From positions 4,758 to 43,061 of the forward strand of contig MHEK01000094.1 of assembly GCA_001803795.1 (NCBI GenBank): a stretch of DNA of 38,304 bases, written 5' to 3'. A program made the position numbers and the translations under genes. The stretch comes from Nitrospirae bacterium RBG_16_64_22. Its GTDB lineage: Bacteria; Nitrospirota; RBG-16-64-22. The notes beneath the pieces are model-generated. The model was not told the DNA's origin and did not search any database. It worked only from the letters and a program-made list of their open reading frames with translations. Positions 7,905 to 17,492 of the stretch are shown here, in pieces. Each line of letters opens with the position of its first letter. Within the stretch, counting starts at the first letter, position 1.

Positions 7905-9440
7905 TTACAGCTCTCGGCTTAAGGCGTCCGGTTCCCAAAGGGCGATATGGGGCTGTCCGGTCCGGGTGGCGGCATCCCGGTGCCGCCGGGCGGCGACGCC
8001 GTCGGCTTGGGCGGCGTGCGCGACGGCCCGGCAGACGGCCCGGGTCACGCGCCGGTCGAAGATCGACGGGATGATGTGGTCCGGCAGTCGTTCGTCGGGC
8101 CGGATCATCGAGGCGATCGCCTCGGAGGCCGCGAGGAACATTCCCGGCGTGAAGCGTCTCGCCCGGGCGTCGAGCGCTCCCTTGAACAATCCGGGAAAGG
8201 CCAGGGCGTTGTTTACCTGATTGGGAAAATCGCTCCGCCCCGTTGCCGTCACGGCGGCGCCGGCCGCTTCGGCCTCGTCGGGCATGATCTCCGGATCGGG
8301 ATTGGCGAGGGCGAAGACGATCGGCCGGCCGGCCATTGACCTCACCATTCCGCCGCTCACGATTCCTCCCGCCGAAACGCCGATGAACGCGTCCGCGTCC
8401 TTCATCGCGTCCGCCAGGCTTCCCCGCCGCCCTTCCCGGTTGGTCCATGAAGCGAGGTCCGTCTTGGCCGGACCCAGGTCGGGGCGAGCCGGATGAATGA
8501 TTCCTCCCCGGTCGCAGACGATCAGATCGCGGACGGGTCGGCAGGTCTTCCCAGGAGCGTCTTGGCCAGGAGCGTCCTGGCCCTGAGCGTCCCGGCAGAG
8601 AAGGAGCCGGGCGATGGCCGATCCGGCCGCGCCCGCTCCGCACACGGCCACCCGGAGGTCCTCGAAGCGCTTTCCCACGACGGCGGCCGCGTTGAGGAGG
8701 CCGGCGCGGACGACGACGGCCGTCCCGTGCTGGTCGTCGTGCATGACGGGAATGCCGAGGTCGATCAGTCCCTCCTCGACCTTGAAACAGCGGGGCGCGG
8801 AGATATCCTCGAGATTGATCCCGCCGAAGACCGGCGCGATGAGACGGACCGTTCGAACGATCTCGTCGGGGTCTTGCGTGTCGAGGCAGATGGGAAAGGC
8901 ATTAAGCCCGGCCAGGGCCTTGAAGAGAAGCGCTTTCCCTTCCATGACGGGGAGGGCGGCGGCCGGTCCGATGTTTCCGAGTCCCAGGACGGCCGATCCG
9001 TCCGTCACGATTCCCACCGTGTTCCTCTTGATCGTCAGCGTATGGACTTGCTCGGGATGCTCCGCGATGGCGCGGGAGACGCGCGCCACGCCGGGCGTGT
9101 AGACCATGGAGAGATCGTCCCGGGTCTTGACCGGGACCCGGCCGACGATCTCGATCTTCCCGCCCATGTGCAGAAGGAACGTCCGGTCGGAAACTGAGGC
9201 AACGTGGACGCCGTCCACGGCCTTGAGGGCTTCGACGACGGCTTCCCCGTGGTGTTCGTCCCGCGCCTTGATCGTGAAGTCCCGCGTGACGCGCTCGGGG
9301 GCGACGCTCACGATGTCGACCGCGCCGATGTCGCCGCCGGCGCCGCCGATCGCCGACGTCACCCGCCCCAGCATCCCGACCTCGTTCTTGATTTCGAGAC
9401 GGATGGTGATGGAGTATCCGGCGCTGGGGCGGATCGACAT
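7905..9440 (-). CDS. NAD-dependent malic enzyme with N-terminal ACT domain
   Basis: YSITIRLEIKNEVGMLGRVTSAIG (ACT) then MVYTPGVARVSRAI...TVGIVTDGSAVLGLGNIGP...GIPVMHDDQHGTAVVV...CGAGAAGSAIARLL. Confidence 0.95.
   Translation of the reverse strand: MSIRPSAGYSITIRLEIKNEVGMLGRVTSAIGGAGGDIGAVDIVSVAPERVTRDFTIKARDEHHGEAVVEALKAVDGVHVASVSDRTFLLHMGGKIEIVGRVPVKTRDDLSMVYTPGVARVSRAIAEHPEQVHTLTIKRNTVGIVTDGSAVLGLGNIGPAAALPVMEGKALLFKALAGLNAFPICLDTQDPDEIVRTVRLIAPVFGGINLEDISAPRCFKVEEGLIDLGIPVMHDDQHGTAVVVRAGLLNAAAVVGKRFEDLRVAVCGAGAAGSAIARLLLCRDAQGQDAPGQDAPGKTCRPVRDLIVCDRGGIIHPARPDLGPAKTDLASWTNREGRRGSLADAMKDADAFIGVSAGGIVSGGMVRSMAGRPIVFALANPDPEIMPDEAEAAGAAVTATGRSDFPNQVNNALAFPGLFKGALDARARRFTPGMFLAASEAIASMIRPDERLPDHIIPSIFDRRVTRAVCRAVAHAAQADGVAARRHRDAATRTGQPHIALWEPDALSREL
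8551..8595 (-). repeat. 15-bp tandem repeat x3 inside the malic enzyme gene
   Basis: ccaggagcgtcttgg / ccaggagcgtcctgg / ccctgagcgtcccgg. Confidence 0.9.
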
Positions 9441-9499
9441 GGATGGGTGCGTCTAAGGTTGGGTTCGCGTTCCGGGACGACGCCAGACCGCCATGCCGA

Positions 9500-9787
9500 T
9501 CAGGCCTTGGCCGGCTCGGACGGCTTCGGACTTTCCGAAGAAGCCGAGTCCGCCTTCTTGTCCGCGGCTACGGCCGGCTTTTCCGATTCCGCGGCCTTCT
9601 TTCGGGACTCGGACGGGTAGTCGGTCGAGTACCACCCGCCTCCCTTCAACACGAAGGCGGCCGGGCCGATCACGCGCCGGACTGCCCCCTTGCAGGAGCG
9701 GCATTCCGTCAGAGGGTCCTCCGTGATCCTCTGGACCACCTCGAACCGGCCGCCGCAAGCGTCGCACTTGTACTCGTACGTGGGCAT
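9500..9787 (-). CDS. FmdB-type zinc ribbon protein
   Basis: MPTYEYKCDACGGRFEVVQRITEDPLTECRSCKGAVRRVIGPAAFVLKGGGWYSTDY. Confidence 0.94.
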   Translation of the reverse strand: MPTYEYKCDACGGRFEVVQRITEDPLTECRSCKGAVRRVIGPAAFVLKGGGWYSTDYPSESRKKAAESEKPAVAADKKADSASSESPKPSEPAKA

Positions 9788-9850
9788 TGATCGACTTCCT
9801 CCTCAGCCAGATACGGCCAAACTAGCACACGGACACGCCGCGGCGCAACG

Positions 9851-11344
9851 TCACCGCCGGCCGAGCCTCTTCTCAAGAAAGCTCAGCAGGAGCCGGACGG
9901 CGATTCCCGCGCTTCCCTTCGGAATGTACGGGAGGTCCTTCTCCGTCCAGGCCGTGCTCGCGATGTCGAGGTGGACCCAGGGGACCTTCCCGGCGAACGG
10001 CTTGAGGAAGATCCCCCCCACGATCGTCCCCGCCGAGCGGTCGCCGATGTTCTTGCAGTCGGCGATGTCGCTCTTGATCAGATCCTCGTACTCTTCCCAG
10101 AGGGGAAGCTCCCAGACCCTCTCGCCCGTCCGGTCGCCGGCCTCCTTCAGGGCATCCATGGCTTCCCGGCTCGTCCCCATCATGGCGATCGCCCTGTTCC
10201 CCACGGCGACCGAGCAGGCGCCCGTGAGCGTGGCGACGTCGACGATCAAATCCGGCTTGAGCGTCGCGGCGTAGTGGAGGGCGTCGGCCAGGATGAGGCG
10301 GCCTTCCGCGTCCGTGTTCAAGACCTCGATCGTCCTTCCGCTCATCGTCTTGAGGACGTCCCCTGGTTTGTACGCCTTGCCCGACGGCATGTTCTCGACG
10401 GCGGGCAGGATTCCGATCAGGCGGACCGGCAGGCGCAGGTCGGCCGCGGCCTGGATCGTCGCGAGGACGGCCGCCCCGCCCGACATGTCGTCCTTCATCT
10501 GGTCCATGCCGGCCGAGGGTTTGATCGAGATTCCTCCAGTGTCGAACGTGACCGTTTTCCCGACGAGGGCCACGGGCTTTCCCTTGCGCCCGCGGTACTC
10601 CGCCACGATCAGGCAGGGCGGCTCATCGCTTCCGCGGCCGACGCCCAGGATTCCCCCCATTTTCAGCCGCCGCAGGGCATCGCGTCCGAGGACTCGGACG
10701 GCGACCTTCCCCCGACGGCGAGCCATCGAGCGGGCCTGGGCCGCCATGTCTCTCGGCGTCATGTCGGACGACGGGTGGCTGATGAGGTCTCGGGCCCAGA
10801 GGACGGCCCGCGAGATCGTCCGGCCGCGCTCGGCGGCGCCGGCCAATCCGCGGGGGGGCGTCTTCGAGAAAAGAAGCGTGACCAGATCGAGGGGCGGTTT
10901 TCCGTTCTTCGATTTGGATTTGTATTTTTCGAATCTGTACGTGGAAAGATGAAATCCCTCGGCTACGGCCTGGACGATCTCGGCGGGGGAGGTCTCCTTG
11001 ACCTTCAGATCGGCGATATCCGTCGAGACGCGGGTCAGCCCGCGGTCGCGCGCTGCGCGGGCGGCCCGTCCCGCGGCCTGGCGGACGCGGTCGAGCGTCA
11101 GGTCTTCCGGCTTGCCGATCCCAACAAAGAGAACGTGTTTGACGGGGAGATCGGGAGCGGAGAGGTAGAGCGTGTCGCCGGGTTTTCCGGCGATCTCCTT
11201 CCGGCGAATCGCGGCGGAGAGGAGTCGCCCCAGTCGGCGATCCAGCTTCCGAAGCGGCGCGGAGAGGCGGTTTTCGGGAAGGGCGACGGCCAACAGATCT
11301 CCCCGGGCCGTTTCGTAAGAACCGCGGACGATTTGAACCTTCAT
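9851..11344 (-). CDS. pepA: Leucyl aminopeptidase (M17)
   Basis: VALVGKTVTFDTGGISIKPSAGMDQMKDDMSGGAAV...NTDAEGRLILADALHYA; start set at MKVQIVRGS. Confidence 0.95.
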   Translation of the reverse strand: MKVQIVRGSYETARGDLLAVALPENRLSAPLRKLDRRLGRLLSAAIRRKEIAGKPGDTLYLSAPDLPVKHVLFVGIGKPEDLTLDRVRQAAGRAARAARDRGLTRVSTDIADLKVKETSPAEIVQAVAEGFHLSTYRFEKYKSKSKNGKPPLDLVTLLFSKTPPRGLAGAAERGRTISRAVLWARDLISHPSSDMTPRDMAAQARSMARRRGKVAVRVLGRDALRRLKMGGILGVGRGSDEPPCLIVAEYRGRKGKPVALVGKTVTFDTGGISIKPSAGMDQMKDDMSGGAAVLATIQAAADLRLPVRLIGILPAVENMPSGKAYKPGDVLKTMSGRTIEVLNTDAEGRLILADALHYAATLKPDLIVDVATLTGACSVAVGNRAIAMMGTSREAMDALKEAGDRTGERVWELPLWEEYEDLIKSDIADCKNIGDRSAGTIVGGIFLKPFAGKVPWVHLDIASTAWTEKDLPYIPKGSAGIAVRLLLSFLEKRLGRR

Positions 11345-11515
11345 GCGATCTCCTTTGAGAGGACGTGTCGGGCGCGTCTCCTGCAATTATATCGGCCGGA
11401 AGGGATGACGATCAAGCGGCGAGAACGCGAAAACGTCGGCACAAACGCCGGTTGACTCGGTTTGGACGTTTATGCTAACACTTGCGCGAAGATGGACGGG
11501 GGCGTTCGGCATACG

Positions 11516-11550
11516 AACCGCTGAGGCCGTTGGGTCTCCGCGGTTTTTTT
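11516..11550 (+). terminator. Terminator/attenuator-like hairpin with T-tract in the csp leader
   Basis: aaccgctgag (11516-11525) / ctccgcggtt (11536-11545), one mismatch, run of seven T at 11544-11550. Confidence 0.5.
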
Positions 11551-11632
11551 CGCCCCCGATTCTTGGTCTGAGCTGCAAAGGGCCGGTGTTCGCCCCGGCT
11601 TTTGGGAGTTTCGGAGCAGGAGGAGGATCATC

Positions 11633-11839
11633 GTGGCAAGAGGACGGGTCAAGTGGTTCAACGACAAGAAAGGGTTCGGGTTCATCTCGCAGGACAACGG
11701 GTCGGATGTCTTCGTCCATTTCTCCGCGATCCAGGGGGACGGCTTCCGGACGCTCAAGGAAGGGGAAGAGGTCGAGTTCGATGTCCAGGAAGGGGCGAAG
11801 GGCTTGCAAGCCTCCAACGTCCGGCGGATCGGCTCTTAG
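11633..11839 (+). CDS. Cold-shock domain protein
   Basis: [49 protein letters not shown]. Confidence 0.97.
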   Translation: MARGRVKWFNDKKGFGFISQDNGSDVFVHFSAIQGDGFRTLKEGEEVEFDVQEGAKGLQASNVRRIGS

Positions 11840-11907
11840 CGTTCTCTTAATCCAGGCTTGTCGCGGCGGCCGGCTCGTCGGTCCCGGGAGCGCCGAGATG
11901 GGGTGCG

Positions 11908-12237
11908 GTGGAGAAGCGAAACAAGAATCGGCAGATCCGGCGCCTCCCCGTCCAGTACGGGAAGACCGCGTACGACCATGAAGCCTTTACGAGCAACATC
12001 TCCCCGACCGGATTGTTCCTCCGGACGATGGCGGCTTTTCCTTCCGGGACCAGGGTCCAGGTTCGATTGACGCTCCCCGACGGCCGGGTGCTGGAGCTGG
12101 CCGGCGCGATCATGTGGGCCCGCAAGACCGCCCCCCAGCTCGCCGAATCGATGAAGAGCGGCATGGGCGTCCGCCTCGACCCCTCCGCCCCCGCCTACGC
12201 AGCCTATCTCGAGTTCGTGAAGGGAATGGCGGGGTGA
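11908..12237 (+). CDS. PilZ-domain protein
   Basis: NISPTGLFLRTMAAFPSGTRVQVRLTLPDGRVLELAGAIMWARK...GMGVRL. Confidence 0.8.
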   Translation: MEKRNKNRQIRRLPVQYGKTAYDHEAFTSNISPTGLFLRTMAAFPSGTRVQVRLTLPDGRVLELAGAIMWARKTAPQLAESMKSGMGVRLDPSAPAYAAYLEFVKGMAG

Positions 12238-12505
12238 GGGCCCGAGATCCGATGCACAAATTAACATGCGCAAAACAATGCCGCTTCCATTCCTCTCCTC
12301 CGTGCACCACCCGGTTCCCGGCCTCGTGCTCGGAACGGGCACCGGGAGATTGCCGAGCCATGCACTTGTCCAGTCTGCCAGCGCGCAACTCCCGCCGGGT
12401 CCCCCGGATCGCCCCGAACAATGCGGTTTCAATTAGCCAACCAGGCGCTGGCGCAATGCTGTTTCGTTGCCGGAGGGTGGGGGGATCGGCGGCGGTCATT
12501 GTTGG

Positions 12506-12546
12506 TACCATGAAAATCGGATAGTATATTTTCCCATTTCATGGTA
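12506..12546. promoter_or_regulatory. Operator-like inverted repeat spanning an AT-rich promoter-like region
   Basis: taccatgaaa (12506-12515) / tttcatggta (12537-12546) around tagtatatt, just upstream of the ATG at 12557. Confidence 0.45.
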
Positions 12547-12556
12547 TGGTCCGGGC

Positions 12557-13735
12557 ATGATCGAACGTTCTCGGCTTCTCAACACCATCCGTAGAGCGTT
12601 GCGCCGCAGCCGTGTGGTTGCGCTGGTGGGGCCGCGTCAATGTGGGAAGACAACCCTGGCGCGCCAGATTGTCGCGCCGACCGCCGTCAATTATTTCGAT
12701 CTTGAAGACCCGGTCAGCCTTGTTCGCCTTGCCGAGCCAATGACGGCTCTCGCAGGGTTGCGCCGGGTGGTGGTGATCGACGAGGTGCAACGAAGGCCCG
12801 ATTTGTTCCCGATGTTGCGTGTATTGGCGGATCGCAAGCCGCTGCCGGCCCGCTTTCTCATCTTGGGCAGCGCGTCGCCGGAGCTCATGCGCCAATCGTC
12901 GGAGTCCCTGGCGGGTCGGCTTGAGACAATACCGCTGTCCGGGTTCAGTCTGGCTGAGGTTGGCGTGCCGGCGCTTAATCGGCATTGGCTGCGCGGCACG
13001 TTTCCGCGATCTTTTCTCGCCCGTTCAAACGCCGAGAGCGGCGCATGGCGGCAGCAGTTTATTCACACGTTCCTGGAGCGGGATCTGCCGCAGCTCGGCA
13101 TCGGCGTCCCGGCACCGGCACTGCTCCGATTCTGGACGATGCTGGCGCATTATCATGGCAACATTTGGAACGCGGCGGAACCGGCACGCTCACTGGGAGT
13201 CAGCGAACCGACGGTGAGGCGCTACCTGGACTTGCTGACCGGCCTCTTCATGGTGCGGCAACTCAAGCCCTGGCACGAGAATTTGAAGAAGCGCCAAGTG
13301 AAAGCGCCCAAGATTTACCTGCGCGACAGCGGGTTGCTGCATCGTCTCTTGGGTATCGGTGCCGAGAGGGATTTGCTCGCGCATCCGAAATGCGGCGCAT
13401 CGTGGGAGGGTTACGCCATGGAGGAGGCGCTCAAGGTGGCACAGCCGGATGAAGCGTACTTCTGGGCGACGCATCAGGGCGCCGAGCTGGACCTGCTGAT
13501 CTTCAAGGATGGCCGGAGGCTGGGGGTGGAAATCAAACGTATGGATGCGCCGGTGTTGACGCCCTCTATGCGCATTGCGCTTGAGGACCTTAAGCTGGAG
13601 CAGATCGTTGTGCTTTATCCCGGAAGAGTGCGCTATGCTTTGGCCGAGCGAGTCAACGTGATGCCGTTGAGCATGCTCGGGGAAGATGCCATGGCAATGT
13701 TTCCGCGGCCTGGACGGGGACGGAAGAAAGGCTAG
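12557..13735 (+). CDS. AAA+ ATPase with DUF4143 domain
   Basis: RRALRRSRVVALVGPRQCGKTTLARQIV (Walker A), RRVVVIDEVQRRPDLFPMLRVL (Walker B), RFLILGSASPELM; C-term DSGLLHRLLGI...GASWEGYAMEEAL. Confidence 0.93.
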   Translation: MIERSRLLNTIRRALRRSRVVALVGPRQCGKTTLARQIVAPTAVNYFDLEDPVSLVRLAEPMTALAGLRRVVVIDEVQRRPDLFPMLRVLADRKPLPARFLILGSASPELMRQSSESLAGRLETIPLSGFSLAEVGVPALNRHWLRGTFPRSFLARSNAESGAWRQQFIHTFLERDLPQLGIGVPAPALLRFWTMLAHYHGNIWNAAEPARSLGVSEPTVRRYLDLLTGLFMVRQLKPWHENLKKRQVKAPKIYLRDSGLLHRLLGIGAERDLLAHPKCGASWEGYAMEEALKVAQPDEAYFWATHQGAELDLLIFKDGRRLGVEIKRMDAPVLTPSMRIALEDLKLEQIVVLYPGRVRYALAERVNVMPLSMLGEDAMAMFPRPGRGRKKG

Positions 13736-13785
13736 GGCAGCCACGTCCCCCCGACCGCCCCCGGTAGTTCTGAAAAAAGGCCGGA

Positions 13786-15243
13786 TTATTGCGAATCTGT
13801 CGGGGGCTGGAGCTTCGCCTTGAGGATCTCGTTGACCTTGGCAGGGTTGGCTTTGCCGCCGCTCTTCTTCATCACCTGGCCGACGAAGAAGCCGAAGAGC
13901 TTCTCCTTCCCGCCGCGGTAGGCGGCGAGCTCGTTCGGATTGTCCGCCATGACCTGCTCGATCACCCGCTCGATCTCGCCCGCGTCCGAGACCTGGACGA
14001 GGCCCTTCTCCTTCACGACGATGGCGGCGTCCTTCCCGGACTTGAACATCTCTTCGAAGATCGTCTTCGCGATCTTCCCGCTGATCGTCCCGTCCGCGAT
14101 CAGCTTGAGCATTTCCGCCAGCCGCTCCGGCGTTACGGGCGAGGCGGCGATCTCTCCTCCGGCCTCGTTGAGGAAGCGTGTCAGGTCGCCCATGATCCAG
14201 TTCGCCGCGGTCTTCGGCTGGCCGGAGAGCCGGACGGTCTCCTCGAAATAGTCCGCCGCGGCGCGTTCCTCCGAGAGGAAGGCGGCGTCGTACTCCGATA
14301 GGCCGTACTCGCGCGCGAACCTCTCGCGCGTCGCGTCCGGAAGCTCGGGGAGCTCCCGCGCCCACGCCTCGACCTGCGCCCGTTCGAGGACGAGCGGGAC
14401 GAGGTCCGGCTCGGGGAAGTAGCGGTAGTCGTGGGCTTCCTCCTTGCTCCGCATCGAGACAGTGACGCCCCTGGCGGAGTCGAAGAGGCGCGTCTCCTGG
14501 ACGACCCGCCCCCCTCCCTCGACGACGGCGATCTGCCGCTCGATCTCATAAGCGATCGCCTGCTTGACGAACCGGAACGAGTTCACATTCTTGATCTCCG
14601 CCTTCGTGCCAAGAGCGTCCGACCCAGCGGGGCGGATGGAGACGTTCGCGTCGCACCGGAGAGACCCTTCTTCCATGTTCCCGTCGCAGACGTTCAGACA
14701 GCGGAGCGTGCTCCGGATCTTCTTCAGGTACGCCACGGCTTCCTCGGGGGTCCGTATCTCCGGCTCGCTCACGATCTCCATGAGGGGGACGCCGGAGCGG
14801 TTCAGGTCCACGCGCGACGTGTCGGCGCTCCCCTCGTGGATGTTCTTCCCGGCGTCCTCTTCGAGATGAATCCGATGCAGGGTGACCGTCCGCACGTCTC
14901 CGTCCACGACGATCTCGACGCGCCCTCCCTCGCAGACGGGCGACTCGTATTGCGAGATCTGGTACCCCTTGGGAAGGTCCGGGTAGAAATAGTTTTTTCG
15001 GGCGAACCGGCTCTCGGGCGCGATCTTCGAGTGGAACGCGAGACCCGTCTTGGCGATGTATTCGACGGCCTTCCGGTTCAACACGGGGAGGGCGCCCGGA
15101 AGGCCCAAACAGACGGGACAGGTCTGCGTGTTCGGCGGGGCGCCGAATCGGTTGGCGCAGGCGCAGAAGTTCTTCGATTCCGTCAGGAGCTGGGCGTGAA
15201 CCTCGAGACCGATGACGGCCTCGTACTTTGCCCCGGCGTTCAT
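13786..15243 (-). CDS. gatB: Asp-tRNA(Asn)/Glu-tRNA(Gln) amidotransferase subunit B
   Basis: [56 protein letters not shown]. Confidence 0.97.
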   Translation of the reverse strand: MNAGAKYEAVIGLEVHAQLLTESKNFCACANRFGAPPNTQTCPVCLGLPGALPVLNRKAVEYIAKTGLAFHSKIAPESRFARKNYFYPDLPKGYQISQYESPVCEGGRVEIVVDGDVRTVTLHRIHLEEDAGKNIHEGSADTSRVDLNRSGVPLMEIVSEPEIRTPEEAVAYLKKIRSTLRCLNVCDGNMEEGSLRCDANVSIRPAGSDALGTKAEIKNVNSFRFVKQAIAYEIERQIAVVEGGGRVVQETRLFDSARGVTVSMRSKEEAHDYRYFPEPDLVPLVLERAQVEAWARELPELPDATRERFAREYGLSEYDAAFLSEERAAADYFEETVRLSGQPKTAANWIMGDLTRFLNEAGGEIAASPVTPERLAEMLKLIADGTISGKIAKTIFEEMFKSGKDAAIVVKEKGLVQVSDAGEIERVIEQVMADNPNELAAYRGGKEKLFGFFVGQVMKKSGGKANPAKVNEILKAKLQPPTDSQ

Positions 15244-16718
15244 GCCGCGGATCCTTCCCCGGCGGCTGGAGGCTTCCTCTTGTGCCAGCCGCCCGCCTGC
15301 TCGTAGGCGTGGGCCGCGCGAAGGAGCGTCGGCTCGTCGAACGCCCTGGCCAGGAACTGAAGGCCGATCGGGAGGTTCCCCGAAGAGAATCCGCAAGGGA
15401 GCGAGAGTCCCGGGATCCCCGCCAGGTTCACGGAGATCGTAAAGATGTCGGAGAGGTACATCTGGAGGGGATCGGCCGTCTTCTCGCCGATCTTGAACGC
15501 GGGCGTCGGGGCCGTGGGCGTTACGATCACGTCCACGGTCTCGAACGCCCGGTCGAAGTCCTGCTTGATGAGCGTCCGGACCTGCTGGCCCTTCCGGTAG
15601 TAGGCCTCGTAATAGCCCGCGGAGAGGGCGTACGTGCCGAGCATGATCCGCCTCTTCACCTCCGCCCCGAACCCCTCCGACCGGCTCTCCATGTACATTT
15701 CCAGGAGATCGGAGGGGCGGCTCGTCCGATGGGCGTACTTGACGCCGTCGTACCGCGCGAGGTTGGACGAGGCCTCGGACGTGGCGAGAATGTAGTAGAC
15801 GGCGACGGCGTACGGCGTGTGCGGCAGAGACACCTCGCGAACGTCCGCGCCGAGACGTCGAAGGACGTCCACGCCGCCCAGGACGGCCTTCTCCACCTCC
15901 GGGTCCATCCCGGAGGTGAAATACTCCTTAGGGATCCCTATCCGGAGGCCCCGGACGTCTCCCGTCAGCGCCGCGGCGTGGCTCGGGACCGGGACGTCGG
16001 CGGAGGTGGAATCGGCCGGGTCTTTCCCCGCGATCGCGTCCAGGACAAGGGCCGCGTCGCGTACGTCCTTCGCCAGCGGCCCGATCTGGTCAAGCGAGGA
16101 GGCGAACGCGACGAGACCGTAGCGCGAAACGCGGCCGTAAGTCGGCTTGAGTCCGACGATCCCGCAACAGGCGGCCGGCTGGCGGATAGAGCCGCCCGTG
16201 TCGCTTCCGAGCGCAACGGCGCACATGTCGGCTGAGACGGCGGCGGCCGAGCCGCCGGACGATCCACCGGGGATCCGACCCGTGTTCCACGGGTTCCGCG
16301 TAACCTGGAAGGCGGAGTTCTCCGTGGACGAGCCCATGGCGAACTCGTCCAGGTTCGTCTTCCCGACGAAGACGGCGCCGGCCTTGTCGAGAGCGGATAC
16401 GACCGTGGCGTCGTACGGAGGCACGAAGTTCCCGAGGATCTTCGAGGCGCAGGTCGTCCGCGTCCCCCGCGTGCAGAGGTTGTCCTTGAGGGCGACCGGG
16501 ATTCCCGCGAGAGGGCCGGCCAGACCGCGCGCGATCCGCGCGTCGGCCGCGGCCGCCTGCTTCCGGGCTGTCTCTTCCATGAGCGTGAGGAAAGCCCGGA
16601 TGCCGGGATCGACCGCGCGGATGCGCGAGAGCGCCGCGTCCAGGACCTCCACGGCCTTGACCTCCTTCTTTCGAAGAAGATCCGAGAGTTCGTGAGCGGT
16701 TTTTTCCGTCAGGGACAA
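15240..16718 (-). CDS. gatA: Asp-tRNA(Asn)/Glu-tRNA(Gln) amidotransferase subunit A
   Basis: [26 protein letters not shown]...[32 protein letters not shown]; overlaps the gatB start by 4 bp. Confidence 0.97.
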   Translation of the reverse strand: MSLTEKTAHELSDLLRKKEVKAVEVLDAALSRIRAVDPGIRAFLTLMEETARKQAAAADARIARGLAGPLAGIPVALKDNLCTRGTRTTCASKILGNFVPPYDATVVSALDKAGAVFVGKTNLDEFAMGSSTENSAFQVTRNPWNTGRIPGGSSGGSAAAVSADMCAVALGSDTGGSIRQPAACCGIVGLKPTYGRVSRYGLVAFASSLDQIGPLAKDVRDAALVLDAIAGKDPADSTSADVPVPSHAAALTGDVRGLRIGIPKEYFTSGMDPEVEKAVLGGVDVLRRLGADVREVSLPHTPYAVAVYYILATSEASSNLARYDGVKYAHRTSRPSDLLEMYMESRSEGFGAEVKRRIMLGTYALSAGYYEAYYRKGQQVRTLIKQDFDRAFETVDVIVTPTAPTPAFKIGEKTADPLQMYLSDIFTISVNLAGIPGLSLPCGFSSGNLPIGLQFLARAFDEPTLLRAAHAYEQAGGWHKRKPPAAGEGSAA

Positions 16719-16747
16719 CAGGAATTCCTCAAGTCTTGAAAGGAGCG

Positions 16748-17110
16748 CTACAGCCGGCCGCGGCGGGCGATCCGGTTCTTCTCGTCCACGACGATGATCG
16801 TGGGTTTGAACTTCTTGTGCTCTTCCTCAGGGTAGAGCTCGTAGCAGAAGATCACGATCCGGTCCCCTTTCTGCCCCTTGCGGGCGGTCGGGCCGTTGAG
16901 ACACATTTGCCCCGATCCTTTTCGCCCGGGGATGACGTACGTTTCGAACCGCTCGCCGTTGTTCAGGTTCGAGATCATCACCTGCTCGTATGGCAGGATC
17001 CCGGCGGCGTCCATGAGCAACCGGTCCACGGTGATGCTCCCCTCGTAGTTCAAGTCGGCGTCCGTGACCGTCGCCCGGTGGATCTTGGACCTCAGCATGA
17101 TTCGGTACAT
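16748..17110 (-). CDS. panD: Aspartate 1-decarboxylase
   Basis: [46 protein letters not shown] processing site and full family length. Confidence 0.96.
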   Translation of the reverse strand: MYRIMLRSKIHRATVTDADLNYEGSITVDRLLMDAAGILPYEQVMISNLNNGERFETYVIPGRKGSGQMCLNGPTARKGQKGDRIVIFCYELYPEEEHKKFKPTIIVVDEKNRIARRGRL

Positions 17111-17128
17111 TTGTTTCCTCTTCTTCTG

Positions 17129-17194
17129 ACCGCGGAGATCGCCGAGGCCGCCGAGAAACAAGGATATCTCCGGGTCCCCTGCGCCCTCCGAGGT
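17129..17194. repeat. Short degenerate copy of the accgcggag...ctc(t/c)g(c/a)ggt palindromic repeat type
   Basis: accgcggagatcgccgaggccgccgag...ctccgggtcccctgcgccctccgaggt. Confidence 0.5.
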
Positions 17195-17204
17195 GGATGG
17201 CGGC

Positions 17205-17492
17205 CTACTCGATGATCTTCGGCACCCGGAAGAACTCCCCGTCGGTGTCGGGGGCGTTGGCGAGCGCCTCCTCCCTCGGAAGGGAAGGCCTCGCGGCGTC
17301 CTCCCGCCAGACGTTCGACATGGGGATGACGTGGGACGTCGGCTGGACGTCCTTGGTGTCCAGCTCCGAGAGCTTCTCGACGTACTCCAGGATCTTGTCG
17401 AGCTGGTCGGTCATCTTCCCCGCCTCGTCCTCCGTGAGGGAGAGGCGGGCCAGGCGGGAGACGTGATCGACCTCTTTCCGCGAGATCTTCAT
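17205..17492 (-). CDS. gatC: Asp-tRNA(Asn)/Glu-tRNA(Gln) amidotransferase subunit C
   Basis: MKISRKEVDHVSRLARLSLTEDEAGKMTDQLDKILEYVEKLSELDTKDVQPTSHV. Confidence 0.95.
   Translation of the reverse strand: MKISRKEVDHVSRLARLSLTEDEAGKMTDQLDKILEYVEKLSELDTKDVQPTSHVIPMSNVWREDAARPSLPREEALANAPDTDGEFFRVPKIIE

Noticed and set aside
9791-9850. tRNA or small RNA gene between fmdB and pepA
   Set aside because: Region too short and no cloverleaf or clear stem structure seen; no tRNA or rRNA genes recognised anywhere in the window.
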